Of a DNA stretch of 64,000 nt, positions 46,301 to 58,218 are shown piece after piece. Source of the DNA: Scleromitrula shiraiana (taxonomy: Eukaryota > Ascomycota > Leotiomycetes > Helotiales > Sclerotiniaceae); the NCBI GenBank assembly GCA_028455995.1, contig JABELC010000014.1:496001-560000 (forward strand), written 5' to 3'. The notes beneath the pieces are model-generated. The model made no database searches and was not told the DNA's origin. It saw only the letters and a list, made by a program, of their open reading frames with translations. Every line of letters starts with the position of its first letter. Within the stretch, counting starts at the first letter, position 1. Both the position numbers and the translations under genes were made by a program.

Positions 46301-47937
46301 CTTGAAGGCATTGGTGGGATTGGGAAGACACAGCTTAGTATCCGTTTTGCCGAACAAAATCAGCATTTGTATTCATCAATTATTTGGCTAAATGCCGAAA
46401 ATGAAGACACTCTAAAAGCTGGCCTCTTAAACCTATGGGAACACATTTCAAGCGGACAACAGAATGAGCTGGGTACATGCCAGTTAGATGAAGATCTAGC
46501 GATCATAGCTATTCGACAGTGGCTCTCCGAGCCAGAGAATGATACATGGTTGGTGATTTATGATAACTATGGCGATTCCCGACTTCTTGGAAGACATCAC
46601 TCCACTGGATACGACATTCGAAAGTTTTTTCCCTTTCGAGCACAAGGCTCAATATTAATTACAACACGATGGTCTCCAGTCCCGTTTGGTAAACAATTGC
46701 AACTTCGAAAGCTTGATACCCATCAAAGCCTAGCTGTTCTAGCAAACTACTTGGACGAACATCTCACTGAAGGTAAGAAAGCACAAAGCACATTACTTGG
46801 ACCCGATCAGCTGATGGTTATGATTCTTGATATTAGATGTTGATGCAGAGAGACTCGCACAGCGTCTCGACGGTCTACCACTCGCATTGGCTACAGCTGG
46901 GAGTTATCTTGCTCAAACAACAGATCGTTCTGAGATGTCTTTAAAACTGTATGAAGAGAGTTGGAGCGGTTTGGCTCAGAGTGATGATGGCCCGCAAGTA
47001 GCCGAAAACAAAACTCTCTACACGACTTTGAATCTATCTTTTCAACAACTCGAAGCTCAAGATCTAGAAGCAGCACAATTACTGCGGCTTATGGCATATC
47101 TCGGTAACCATGATCTTTGGTACGAATTTTTCCAAAGGACAGCCGATTCTGGACCTACGTGGTTGTCGAATTTAGTAAAGAATAAAGTCAGATTTGACAA
47201 GGCAATAAGGAAATTGCGAGAGTATTCCCTTGTTGAGGTTGAAAATGAAGCCCAATTAGCACGGTACAGTCTTCACGAATCTGTTCATGATTGGACATTA
47301 GAATATTTGAACTCCGAGATAGATCCCGAGCTTTGTTCTACTGCTATATCAATCATTGCCAAGAATATAATTCTGGATAGCAACCCGGATTCTTTGATAA
47401 ATAATCTACGCCTAGAACAACATTTACTTCGATTGGATAATAAAAAATTGAAAAACTCGATCGATTGGGATAAGATTGATCCCGAAGATCTATATAATCT
47501 AGCATATCTCAATGAGATCTTGAACAGGCCAAGGGAAGCCGAAGAGATGTACCTGCGATCACTCAAAGGGAAGGAGAAAACATATGGCCCTGAGCATACA
47601 TCAACCCTCAAGACAATCAACGATCTAGCGAATCTCTATCGTAAACAAGGCAAGCAGATCAAGGCCCGAGAGATGTATCAGCGAGAACTCGAAGTATACG
47701 AGAGAGCTTTCGGAAGAGAGCATACGAAATGTGAAGTTGTAAGAGAAAGCATTATAACTTTATATGGCCTGAGAAGTAAAGACGATCTTCTTTTTTCATT
47801 TGCTTCTATCGTGTTTGTAACTGATTATGATAATAGGAGCATTTCCTAAGGCGGATGATTCGGTGACATCAGGAATTACAATTGGAAAATCTCCAGAGAT
47901 ACCTCTCGAAACATCTGCAAGTAGGGACGCGGATTGA
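43346..47937 (+). CDS. Fungal NLR: zinc-finger-like N-terminus, TPR-like repeats, NB-ARC, C-terminal TPR
   Basis: Exons 43346-43634, 43700-44444, 44533-46772, 46837-47775 and 47837-47937 give about 1437 residues. The acceptor after AACAG at 43699 is needed; the nearer TAG would create a stop. Residues ~325-460 hold paired cysteines and histidines (ACEWCHEM, FPCLSEDC, KHMRSSHS, CPLCLM) like degenerate C2H2 fingers, followed by a basic KKRKVRF nuclear-localisation-like motif. Residues ~690-880 are four to five TPR-like units of about 45 residues (HPD..NNLG..DLEESIGLG type); the third is shortened. The NB-ARC has P-loop GIGGIGKTQ (~937), Walker B WLVIYDNY, GSILITTRW and GLPLALATAG (~1104). TPRs (residues ~1315-1400) end the protein. 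Such proteins sense non-self or damage and oligomerise to trigger partners. ATG 43346 is the first in frame; an upstream exon is possible. Confidence 0.8.
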
Positions 47938-49949
47938 GACGACAATCACATGAGACGAGATGGGATGACAATGCATGATGATATAACAGTTATTTCACGG
48001 TCCTACCTGCAATATAATTATAATTATAGGATACCCATTCAGGTCCGAAATATATACCAACATCGACGATTCGTAAGTCGACCTGCCAATTCATCAATGG
48101 GAAGACCAATTCGAGTTGATCGCTCGATTTATTAATCGGCTAACCCATTGACTAATTAGGCAATTTTGAAGATAAATTATTTTCTTTCTATAACTTGAAT
48201 AATCAATACATAAAATCAAGAATCAAGAATCAAAAAATCTATCAATCACTCGATTACTGAATCTTGCATACATAGTTAGGGATAATTGCTTACTATTGTT
48301 ATATACATACTAAAATATAATTCTAGAGTTAATTGTTCCTAAACCAAAACCCAGCCAACATTGAATAAACACCCAAAATCTAGAAACTAAAGATTAAGTC
48401 ATTTATATAGATAGATAGTAAGACTAGGCGAAGAAGGCGGGGAACGCTTATATGATATATTGGATGAACGCGAGGGGGACTTCGTAATGGAATGGAATAT
48501 GATATGGTGGGATGAGATAAAAGTATATCGGGTAAAGAGTAAGTAAATATGTATAATGATGAGCTTGGGGGTAGGTGACGTGTGTGGTGTGGGTAGAGAT
48601 AAAAATTGAGTCTCATTGAGATAGAGATAAAGTTTGGATGTTGGGGATTCCGATAGAGGGGATATGAGGCTGAAATATCCAGATTAGTTAATTGATGTTG
48701 GATTTAAGTTCGATAGATAGATTAGATTAGATCAGAATGGGAATGGGAATGATAGAGTTCTAGATTTAATTAAAATTGAGTTGGGGAATTCGATAGATAG
48801 ATGGGATAAGAAAGATATACATGTTTATCGATAATTTGATATATTGAATCAAAATGGTTGGTTGATTCGAGTTGGCCTAAATATTAATCATACCATCATA
48901 CCATATCTATCTATAGTCTAAACTCTAGATTAGCTGGGAATGAAGAGAGGGCGATAATAGACATTAATTACTATACCTAGTAGATACATAGAACTCCCAC
49001 GCAATTTCCAATCCTCGCCATTTAATTCAATACCCATGCATCCATCCCATGATCTTCCCACAACACCGATTGCCATCCATGCTTAAACATATCGTAACAT
49101 AAAACGAGATAAATATAGAAACCCAACCCCAGACCATCCATGCAATATCTACCCATATCTCATACCCCAGAGAAGATAAGATGAAATACCTAGATAAATA
49201 CCAGCATTACTACTATTAAATCCTACTACCAAAAATTCAAGTTCCATAAACCCCTACTAACCGTAGACCTACAAATAGAACGCAAGACTAATCCATCAAA
49301 TCAAATCAAATCCTCCCCCATTCAATCCCCGTCAAAGGAGCGGAGCGGAAATGAAAACAAAGATGAAAATGTGGCTATGTATGTATGTATGTATCTAGAG
49401 GAAGACAGACTACACCTTAAACAATCGAAGATGGAATCAACACCGAAGGAAGATTAAAATAAAAGTCTAACTATAGTATACAATTACGATATCAATCGCG
49501 TATAACGGCATGGTGACTTTGATCTATGGAACTTTGCTTAAACCTAATTTGATCAGATTATAGTTCGATAGTTTAGTTGTGATTTGATTTGATTAGATTA
49601 GAGAAGATAGAGATTCGATGTGATGGAAGAGATCAGATGATATGAACACGTGATGTCAACTTAGATACTCTTTTCTTCTCATATGTGTTTTAGATGTTTG
49701 TTTTAGAGACGACCAGATGAGTTTCTAGTCACTTGAACTTGGATGGAATCAGAGTGTTTCTTACTTCGTCTTCAATTCGATTTATCAAGATATGAGAAGA
49801 AAAAAAACCTCACATACACGTGACAGACGAAAACAACCAAACAACCAAAATCAGAACCCACAAAATCCATCCCATCCATAGATTTCATAAAACGAGATAA
49901 ACCAGTAAGTACGCCAGTACGCCAGTAAGCCATCGATCCATCCACCATC
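47938..49949. other. Intergenic, AT-rich, no gene seen
   Basis: 2 kb with many GATA/TAGA-type short repeats and no coding frame of protein-like composition. Confidence 0.5.
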
Positions 49950-51020
49950 TTATCTCATCCTCAAACCCTTGAGAGTTGAACTGAATAATAATAATTTGGA
50001 ATGTTATAATATAGGAAAATTACTAGTGTTTTAATATGAAAATTACCTATTTTTTAACTAAAGTAATTCAACTCCGCAAGGGTCTAAGCCATTTTGAGCG
50101 TTTTTTTTAATAAGAACCGATTTTGTTTAATAAAAGCATTTCAATATTATACTTTTACCTTTTAATTATAACTTATTAAAAAAAGAATTATATTATTTAA
50201 AAACTCTTATTTACTATTATTTATATAATCGGTACTAGATATTTAAATTGTATAATTGATTTAAAATTTTATTTTTAAAAATTTTATACAAACAAAGTTT
50301 ATTTTAAACCCAAACTCATTCAACTCCTCTATCTTCAATATTTATATACTAATGATGATTTTAAACTTAATCAAATTATTATTTTAAATTGAATATTCTA
50401 ATTATATCAACGACATTGCAATTATATTAAAAGATAATCAAAAGAATTAAATTTGAGTTAGATTTGAGTTAGATTTAAAATTGAATTTTAAAGTAAAATG
50501 CTTTAAATTTAAAGCATTTCTTCAAATCATCATTAACACCTACCCTTTTCAAAATTAATAACCATAACTTTTTTAAATAAATCTAACAATATGTTAAAAA
50601 TCTCTTAATCGATTTAATCTCTATCATATAAAAAAGTTTTTTAAAAAAAATTATAATTATTGATTTTTAAAAAAATAAATGCTAATGGTGATTTGAGAAT
50701 ATTTATATTTAAAAATGTATATTTTTTTTTTTAAATATATAGTTGTATATTAATACCTTAAATTATAATAATATAATATATATAATTATAATTAGAAAAT
50801 CCATTTTTATTTATACAATCGATTTTAATAAATCATAATTATTAATTAATTAATTATTACATTTTAAAAAGTTGTTGATTTATCGATTTGTTTATTTTTA
50901 TACCAAAGTTGGAACCATATACTTTTAGACCCTTCAATGCACCTCAGGTAAAAAATTAATATTATTAGTCAAAAAAATTTTATGTGGGGCAAAACATCGA
51001 AGGGTCTGAGGATGAGATAA
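49950..51020. mobile_element. 1.07-kb AT-rich element with terminal inverted repeats (MITE/foldback-like)
   Basis: The left end begins TTATCTCATCCTCAAACCCTT (49950-49970) and the right end is its reverse complement with one mismatch (51000-51020). The flanks are CCACCATC at 49942-49949 and again at 51021-51028, a candidate 8-bp target duplication as in hAT elements, though the surroundings are CCATC-rich. Each end also folds on itself: ACCCTTG-n3-AGTTGAA near 49967 recurs inverted near 50062-50078, and AGACCCTTC near 50927 recurs inverted near 50997-51005. The interior is extremely AT-rich with no ORF, consistent with a non-autonomous element or one decayed by C-to-T mutation. Confidence 0.6.
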
Positions 51021-51919
51021 CCACCATCCACCATCTACCTCCGACCTCGGTGTAAATCACCACCGATCACGCATTTCGTAAACCGCCACTACGGAGCTTG
51101 GGGGCCTAGACTTACCTACCTGATTTCTTGACCTCGTATTCTGGATCTAGGTCACTGGACGGTAAAACATTCATTCCATTATCATCATATCATATCATAT
51201 CATATCACATCGCTGCGATTGATGACTATAGTGGAAGTTTTCGATTGATTGATTGAGCGATTGATCGATCAATTAACTCGATTCATACGTCTACATACTC
51301 CATACTCACACACAGAAAATTTACGGACATCCATCTATTCATCCATTTATCCATCGATTCATCCATCCATCCATCCACTATGTCTATCAAACTACAACCA
51401 ACCAACCGACTGACGGACGGAGCTACCGATCGACGGACAAGCTGATCAAAAAGTCTAGAGCACCAATTTTTTTTTCTCCTTTCTCCTTTCTCCTTTCTCC
51501 TTGGAATAGATTAATCCGATGTTTGAAACTATATATTACGTAGGATGGTATGGTAGTGTATGATTTGATTTGATTTGATTCGAATCGAGGATGGCCCCTT
51601 AACTACGATTATTCCTGTTCTGTTCTGTTCCGTTTCGTTCTGTTTTGTTTTGTTTTGTTTGTGCCTGGATTGTGTATGTGGTATAGTCTCGTATAGTACT
51701 GTATAGTACCGTATAGTACCGTATGGTATTGTTCTTTCTGGCTTAGAATAAGGTTACATGGATGGATGGATGGATGGATGGATTTGGTTTGGCCATGGCT
51801 GTGGATATGGATATGGATATGGATATGGCTATGTTTGTTTCAAGCCCATCATCTATCCGCTAAATAAGCCCATCTTGATTAATCTTATCTCAGCTCACTG
51901 GTTGGTGTTATGTTGAAGA

Positions 51920-51986
51920 ATTATGATTATGATTATGATTATGATTATGATTATGATTATGATTATGATTATGATTATGATTATGA
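51920..51986. repeat. (ATTATG)n hexanucleotide repeat
   Basis: About eleven uninterrupted six-base units. Confidence 0.9.
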
Positions 51987-54089
51987 ATGATTATGCAGGG
52001 TTGAAGACATTCGGTATGGTATGGGGAGTAAGTAACAACAGTATCAATCATATTCATTTTCGAAGCACAATACCGTACCAAACCAATTCACGGTAATAAA
52101 AAGAAGATGGATGGTGACGACTCGACAAAGAAGTTATCGAAAAAAGCAAGATGGCTACGCTAATTTTTATTCTCATTGATCAATACATCGCTCGTGATTT
52201 GAAGATCCTGCATATCCGATCCGATGTTTATCGTTACTGTATGGTATGGTATGGATATATGGTATGGATATGGCGTACCATGCGTGTTGGAATGGGAATC
52301 AGTAATCGGGCTCATGCTGTACTGGGAGGGGAGTATTTCAGCTGGAGGGTGTTGAGCTCTGTACAGTGTATATCTAATCTACTTAGTGGTAAGGTAATCA
52401 ATCTACTTAGTAGTAATCTACTTAGTAGAGGGGAAGTGATATACCACCCAACTATACCTATTGTATTGACATTGCGGATTGACACTGCATGGTCTGATAA
52501 ACGAAAGAGAGAGAGAAAGATAGAAAGATAGAAAGAAGAAAGATGAAAGATGAATCATAGGTAGATTTATTAGATACAGTACAGTACAATAGAACTGCAA
52601 TATGTAGTGAATTGAGTAATGGCAGGATTGAAAGAGGATATTTTAACCTAATCCATTCGTTCGATAATACGAGGAGCTGCACTGAAGCTGCACTGAAGAT
52701 GCACTGAAGATGAGATGTTCTCGAAGTCTTGTCACTTACCACCAACCAACTGTACTGTAGTGTACTGTAGTGTACTGTAATGTAGTGGGGAACGAACCAA
52801 TATTTCCCAACTTTTAACTTTGCTTTCGCCATTCGGAAGGGAAAGAAAGAAAAGAAAGAAAAGAAAAGAAACCGTGGAAGAGAAGAAGGCATTTTTCTTG
52901 ATGCAGGTACAACATATACATACATTACATTACATGACATTACATTACATGACATGGCATGGCATAGAATGGAAAAAAAAAAACTCTTCAATCGGATGAT
53001 AACACAACCAACTGTATTCCATACCAAGCAATATATTATCTGCAAGACGTGCAGTGCAGTGCGTGGTTTTCCCCTATAGTATAGTCCCTCAAGCATGCAT
53101 CTATCTATCCATCCATCCATCCATCTATCCATCCATCTATCTTTTTCTAAAGGGTTTTCATTTTGTACCTGCATAATTAATGACAACACTTTCGAATCGA
53201 ATTTTTCATTATGCAGATAGATATGCAGATAGATATGCAGATATGCATCGATTAGCAAAGAAAAGCGAGAAAACCCCTCTTTTTTTTCTTTACACAAAAA
53301 AAAAAAAAGAAAAAGGAAAGGTATCCTTGAAGTTTCAACCTTATAATATAATTGGACGGGTACCTGAATTTTAATTAATTTTTTTCGTCCCTGATCTAAA
53401 CTTGTTTGGGACTTTTGGTGGATATTGGGGTAAGAAACCTTGCTTACCATGTTGTGTGATGTGGATGGATGATCGCAAATCTCCGGGAGACGATGAATGG
53501 ATGGATGGATGGATGGGATCATGGGTATATGTATGTATGTATGGATGGATGTATGGATGGATGTATGGATGGATGGATGAGATGGATGAGATGGATATCT
53601 CTACGAAGCTTTAAGACGTAAGACTGAAGACTGAAGACTTAAGAATCAAGACTTAAGACAACACCAAAGTGGAGTTTTGCCTTGTGAGGTGGTATGATGT
53701 GATTGATCATTGACATCGTGGTCTTGCATGATGAAACTTTACTTACCGGTAGATTGTACAGTAGTGTGTATGTATGGATTAGGGATTAGATTTTTACTTA
53801 ATTTTCTATGTAGGAAGATAGCGTAGGAAGATCTGAAGATCTTACTTATTAATATACGATGAGTTTATTCGTAAGTACATAATTAATTAGTATAGTAGCT
53901 AGGTAAGTTGGTGAGCCTTCATTCCTTTACCATGCTGTTTATTATATTACTTACTATGGGAATTTTAAGGAGTGAGGAGTTTATCGGACCATCGGTATAA
54001 ATGGCATCATTTCATTATCATTATCATTACCCGTCTATCATCTTGTTGTATTGGCAATCATTGAATAGCCTCTCAATTGGCTTGATGAC

Positions 54090-54161
54090 CACTTTCACTG
54101 TCACTGCCACTTCCACTTCCACTGCCACTGTCACTGTCACTGCCACTTCTACTGCCACTTT
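54090..54161. repeat. CACTG/CACTTC minisatellite
   Basis: About twelve six-base units of the type CACTGC, CACTTC and CACTGT in a row. Confidence 0.8.
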
Positions 54162-55111
54162 TCTTTAACGGAGTCTTATAACTCTTTCTTAACCACTGCA
54201 AGAGAAAAGAAAATGTTTTGTTTTAAATCCTTGTTTATTTCAGATCGATCCAATCATAAATTCAATTTATCCTTGATTAGTTAATAAGCTAAGATATCTA
54301 AGCCCAATCTTAACATTTCTTAATTCTTAATAACATTCCACTATTATTATTATTATTATTTTTATTATTTTTAACCCCCTCCCCCCGACCCGTCCCTGTT
54401 GTGCCTGCCAAGTTACAAGTTCCCTCGTTCCCTCGTTCGTTCCCCCCTCCCTGACTCCACTTTTCTTTTTTTTTTCTCTTTTTCTCACTTTTTTCTCACT
54501 TTTTCTCTCCACCCCCCCCCCTCCCCCCGTTACTCACTCAGCCAGTCAGCTCAAAAGTTTTCCCGCTCATTATTTTGCTCAAGCCTCAAGCCTTAAGCCC
54601 TAGTCAATTTCGGTTCAATTTCACTCAATTTCAGTCAAATCCCTCTCAACGGAGTCTCACCCATCCTTCTTACTACAATAATATAATACATTCCTTCCTT
54701 CTTCCTCTTTTTTCTATTTCCCCATTCCTTCTCATTTCTCCCAAAAAGTTGACTTGAAGCCCTTTTTGATAAATACTTCACAATCTACCTACCCCTCATT
54801 ATCAAAACATCAACTGCCACATTCCTTACTGAAGTTCAGCCTTACATACAATACAATACAATATCAATCAACATCCATTTCTCACCACGTTCCTTAACAA
54901 ACCGGTCAGATCAAAAGTTACAAATCGCAAGTCGATATTCAAACAAACAATCACACACTCCTTCAAACGAGAAAATAGTTGACGATAAAATATCAAATTT
55001 CAATCCAAAACAACAAACTTTCCAGGTTCAATCAACTCCATCCAAGATACCCAATTCAATTTTTACCTTCTTACCAACAAACAATTTTACAACCACTCTA
55101 CAAACGTCATC

Positions 55112-56065
55112 ATGAAGTACACAACTGCCATCCTTACTTCCCTCGTTGCTACCGCTGCTGTAGCTCAACCTCGTGCTCGTCATCAACATGCTGCTAGACA
55201 TGAGAAGCATGCGAAACGCGATATCGCTTGGGTCACTGAGTGGGATTATGTTACCGAAACTGTTGATTACACCACCACTGTCTACATCCCCGCTGGTGGT
55301 GCCGCTCCAACCGCTGCTTCAGAAGGTGCCCCAACAACTTTAGCTACATCCCCAAAGAATTCCGCTCCAGTTTATGCCAAGCCATCTTCCAAGACTACTT
55401 CTGAGCCAGCATCCAGCTCTGTTAGTGAGGGTGGTGAATTCAATGAATCCCCATCTTCCACCCTCGCCGCTCCTACTTCTACCACTCCCGTTGCTGTAGT
55501 CCCAACTCCGCCTTCATCCACCTCTGTTGCACCAATAGTTGTTCCAACTACTTCCTCCATTGCTCCAGTCGTTGTTCCAACTACCTCCTCTGTTGCTCCA
55601 GTCGTCGTTCCAACCACCTCCTCTGTTGCTCCAGTCGTCGTTCCAACCACTTCCAGCGTCGCAGTCGTTAAACCATCCTCAACTACCCCAGTTGCAGTTC
55701 CAGCCACCACCGTTTCATCTGGATCATCATCCGAGACAACTTGCGGTTCCGGATCTCCATGTACTGGTGATATCACTTACTATATTGCCGGTCTAGGATC
55801 TTGTGGTCTAACCAATGATGGAGACACCTTTGCAGGTGTGGCTCTTCCATGGGCTCTTATGGGTAGTCAATCAAACGATAACCCATACTGCGGTAAGACC
55901 ATCACTATAAAGTGTCACTTAACCGGTAAAACTACCACCGCAACTGTCATTGATAAATGTGGGGGTTGCACTGGAGATTCCATCGATCTTACCAGCATGG
56001 CATTCAGTTCTCTCGTTGATGAGACTGTCGGCCGTACCCAAGCTACCTGGTGGTTCAACGACTAA
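55112..56065 (+). CDS. Secreted Ser/Thr-rich protein with a double-psi beta-barrel (RlpA/expansin-like) domain
   Basis: A single-exon ORF of 317 residues. Residues 1-18 are a clear signal peptide (MKYTTAILTSLVATAAVA), and a dibasic KR near residues 34-35 may be a Kex2 site. Residues ~70-205 are Ser/Thr/Pro/Val rich and contain four near-identical copies of a 14-residue unit (APVVVPTTSS type), a likely O-glycosylated spacer. The C-terminal ~105 residues, from CTGDITYYIAGLGSCG to WWFND, hold six cysteines and the pattern of the DPBB fold seen in fungal expansin-like and Asp f 7-type proteins (VIDKCGGCTGDSIDL). It probably acts in the cell wall or outside the cell; no enzymatic activity is implied. 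The repeat number may vary between strains. Confidence 0.9.
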   Translation: MKYTTAILTSLVATAAVAQPRARHQHAARHEKHAKRDIAWVTEWDYVTETVDYTTTVYIPAGGAAPTAASEGAPTTLATSPKNSAPVYAKPSSKTTSEPASSSVSEGGEFNESPSSTLAAPTSTTPVAVVPTPPSSTSVAPIVVPTTSSIAPVVVPTTSSVAPVVVPTTSSVAPVVVPTTSSVAVVKPSSTTPVAVPATTVSSGSSSETTCGSGSPCTGDITYYIAGLGSCGLTNDGDTFAGVALPWALMGSQSNDNPYCGKTITIKCHLTGKTTTATVIDKCGGCTGDSIDLTSMAFSSLVDETVGRTQATWWFND

Positions 56066-57368
56066 ATCCATCCATCGCATCCCTTCAATTCAACATAACA
56101 TAAATATCTCTCGCAAGTCGATGATATTTACTTTACAGAGTAGATCTCTTCACATCACATCACATATAAACTTGATATTTATTATTTTCTCCTCGCTAGT
56201 CGAAGAAATATTGAACATCTAGTTTTAACGAATTTCATTTGGGATAGGCATTTTTGTTATTCAATTTCGATGGATATTTTCTGCATGCATGCATTTTTTT
56301 AAGGATGAAAAGCTCATAAGATACCGTTCGCATATTGTTTGGCGTTGATTTCTTGACCTTTTTGAGAACGATGTTCTCTTTCTTCGTCAGAGCACTTCAC
56401 CTTCTTCACATACATATGGATACTCTGGATTTCTTTTTCTCTCTCGCAATGGAAAATGGATGGATGGATCGGTATGGTTGGCATGGCATTTCATGATACA
56501 CAATTAGGATACAGGAGGCAAGATATCAAGAAATTAAATGTATGTCATGAATGAATCGGATTGGATTTGGTTTGGGGAGCAGGGGTTTCAGAGTGGAAAA
56601 ATTCACAAAATTGATAAAAAGAAAATTGACTTCTTTTCTTTTACATATCATAACTTGTAGATTTGATGTGTTTGTTTAATTAGTTTGGTTAGTTAATTAA
56701 AATCATAACCTTACCATTTTTCTCCATACATTTATTACTTGCTTTCCTTATTATTATTATTATTTGTCTGTATAGTCAAACACGTGACCTTACATCACGT
56801 GTCCGTTGAGGAGATATATACTCTCGACGGCGTACAACACCCTTCTTGAACTCCTTGAACATATAATACAATACAGATGATACCCGTAATTGTATAGTTC
56901 CATACCCCCGGAGTCATACAAACATTATTATTATTATTATTATCCTTGTATTATTACAAGATTAAATTGGTGATTTTTCTAACATTAGGTATTCATTATC
57001 TTCAGTAAGTGATTTCTCATCTTTTTTTCCCTTTCCATTTGTCTTATCCATCCATCCATCTATCCATCCGTCTATCATCTATCCATCTACCCGCCGAGTC
57101 AAACCTCATATCTACTCAATCTAACCTAACCTAATCTAACCTAATCTAACCTAATCTAATACAATACAATACAATCTAACCGCCGCCGCCGTCTAAGCCT
57201 CACTCACATCTACCCAACGCAATCTAACCGCCGTCTAGATAATCTAAGCTGACCCGCGCTTGCTTATTTATCTATCTATCTATCCCATCTAACTATCCAA
57301 TTATTCATCTAACTAACTATCTACTAGCTCGCGCGTTTACAGTACTAGTATGTATGTGGCTTTGGAGA

Positions 57369-57385
57369 GGGGGGGGGGGGGGGGG
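57369..57385. repeat. G17 homopolymer
   Basis: Seventeen consecutive G on the plus strand. The true length may differ through sequencing error. Confidence 0.85.
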
Positions 57386-57545
57386 ATTCTTGTGCTGTGT
57401 GTTGGGTTGTATGTGGTGTGTATGTTGGGTGGTGTGGTGTTGGGTGGTGTGGTGTTGGGTGGTGTTGCGGGTTTGATTATTAGTAGTTTGTAACTTGGAT
57501 ATGCCAGTGGTGGGAGGCTTTGTATTTATAGTACTTCTCTTTTCC

Positions 57546-57590
57546 TGGTTTTGATTTTGGTTTTGGTTTTGGTTTTGGTTTTGGATTTGG
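57546..57590. repeat. (GGTTTT)n repeat
   Basis: Six or more hexanucleotide units, some changed to GATTTT. Confidence 0.85.
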
Positions 57591-57651
57591 ATTACTAGGA
57601 ATTTTAATGATCATGATCATGATATAATATAATTACTTTAACTGGATTCTG

Positions 57652-57819
57652 TTTGTTATTTTATTTTTTTATTTTTTTTTTATTTTTTTTTTTATTTTTT
57701 TTTTATTTTTTTTTTTATTTTTTTTTTTATTTTTTTTTTTATTTTTTTTTTTATTTTTTTTTTATTTTTTTTTTTATTTTTTTTTTTATTTTTTTTTTTA
57801 TTTTTTTTTTTTTTTTTTT
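57652..57819. repeat. 170-bp T-tract broken by single A residues
   Basis: Runs of 7-11 T separated by single A make a regular minisatellite of about 10-11 bp period, ending in an uninterrupted T run. Confidence 0.9.
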
Positions 57820-58116
57820 CCCTATAATTGTAGATATATCATAGTATACTCAGCTACTAACAATGATTCTATTCCAAGAGGGAGAAGGAAATTTGGACTT
57901 TGGGGGAGAGATAGGAAGAAAGGGGAATAAGGGTGGTGAGATTAGATGGGGGGGATTGTTTGGAATTTGAAAGAGAGATGTTTTGTTTTGCTTTATGGGA
58001 TTTATTTATTGGTATGTATTGGATGGTTTTGATTCATTGATTGTTTGTTTGATCGTGTTGGGCTGTTGGGTAATTTGGGTGTTTAGGTTGAGAGTGGGGA
58101 AGTTGGGGATTAAAGA

Positions 58117-58218
58117 TTGGGGATTGGGGATTGCGGATTGGAGCTTGGGGATTAGGGATTGGGGATTGGGGATTGGGGATTGGGGATTGGGGATTGGGGA
58201 TTGGGGATTGGGGATTGG
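58117..58218. repeat. (GGGGATT)n G-rich minisatellite
   Basis: More than ten units of a seven-base motif, nine of them nearly perfect in a row on the plus strand, each with a G4 run. Confidence 0.9.

Larger units (their letters stand above)
51021..55111. other. 4-kb gene-free region with dense simple repeats
   Basis: No convincing gene is seen. Long open frames on both strands here are products of repeats (GGAT, ATTATG, CACTG, TACATTACA, TATGC). The last ~600 bp are pyrimidine-rich and probably the promoter and leader of the gene at 55112. Confidence 0.5.

Noticed and set aside
52458..53522. 354-codon minus-strand ORF
   Set aside because: Long only because the repeats (GGAT, TACAT, TATGC) lack stops in that frame. 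The sequence shows repeated SIHPSIH and MSCNVM blocks and no domain.
57653..57844. 63-codon ORF of mainly Phe
   Set aside because: Direct translation of the T-tract.
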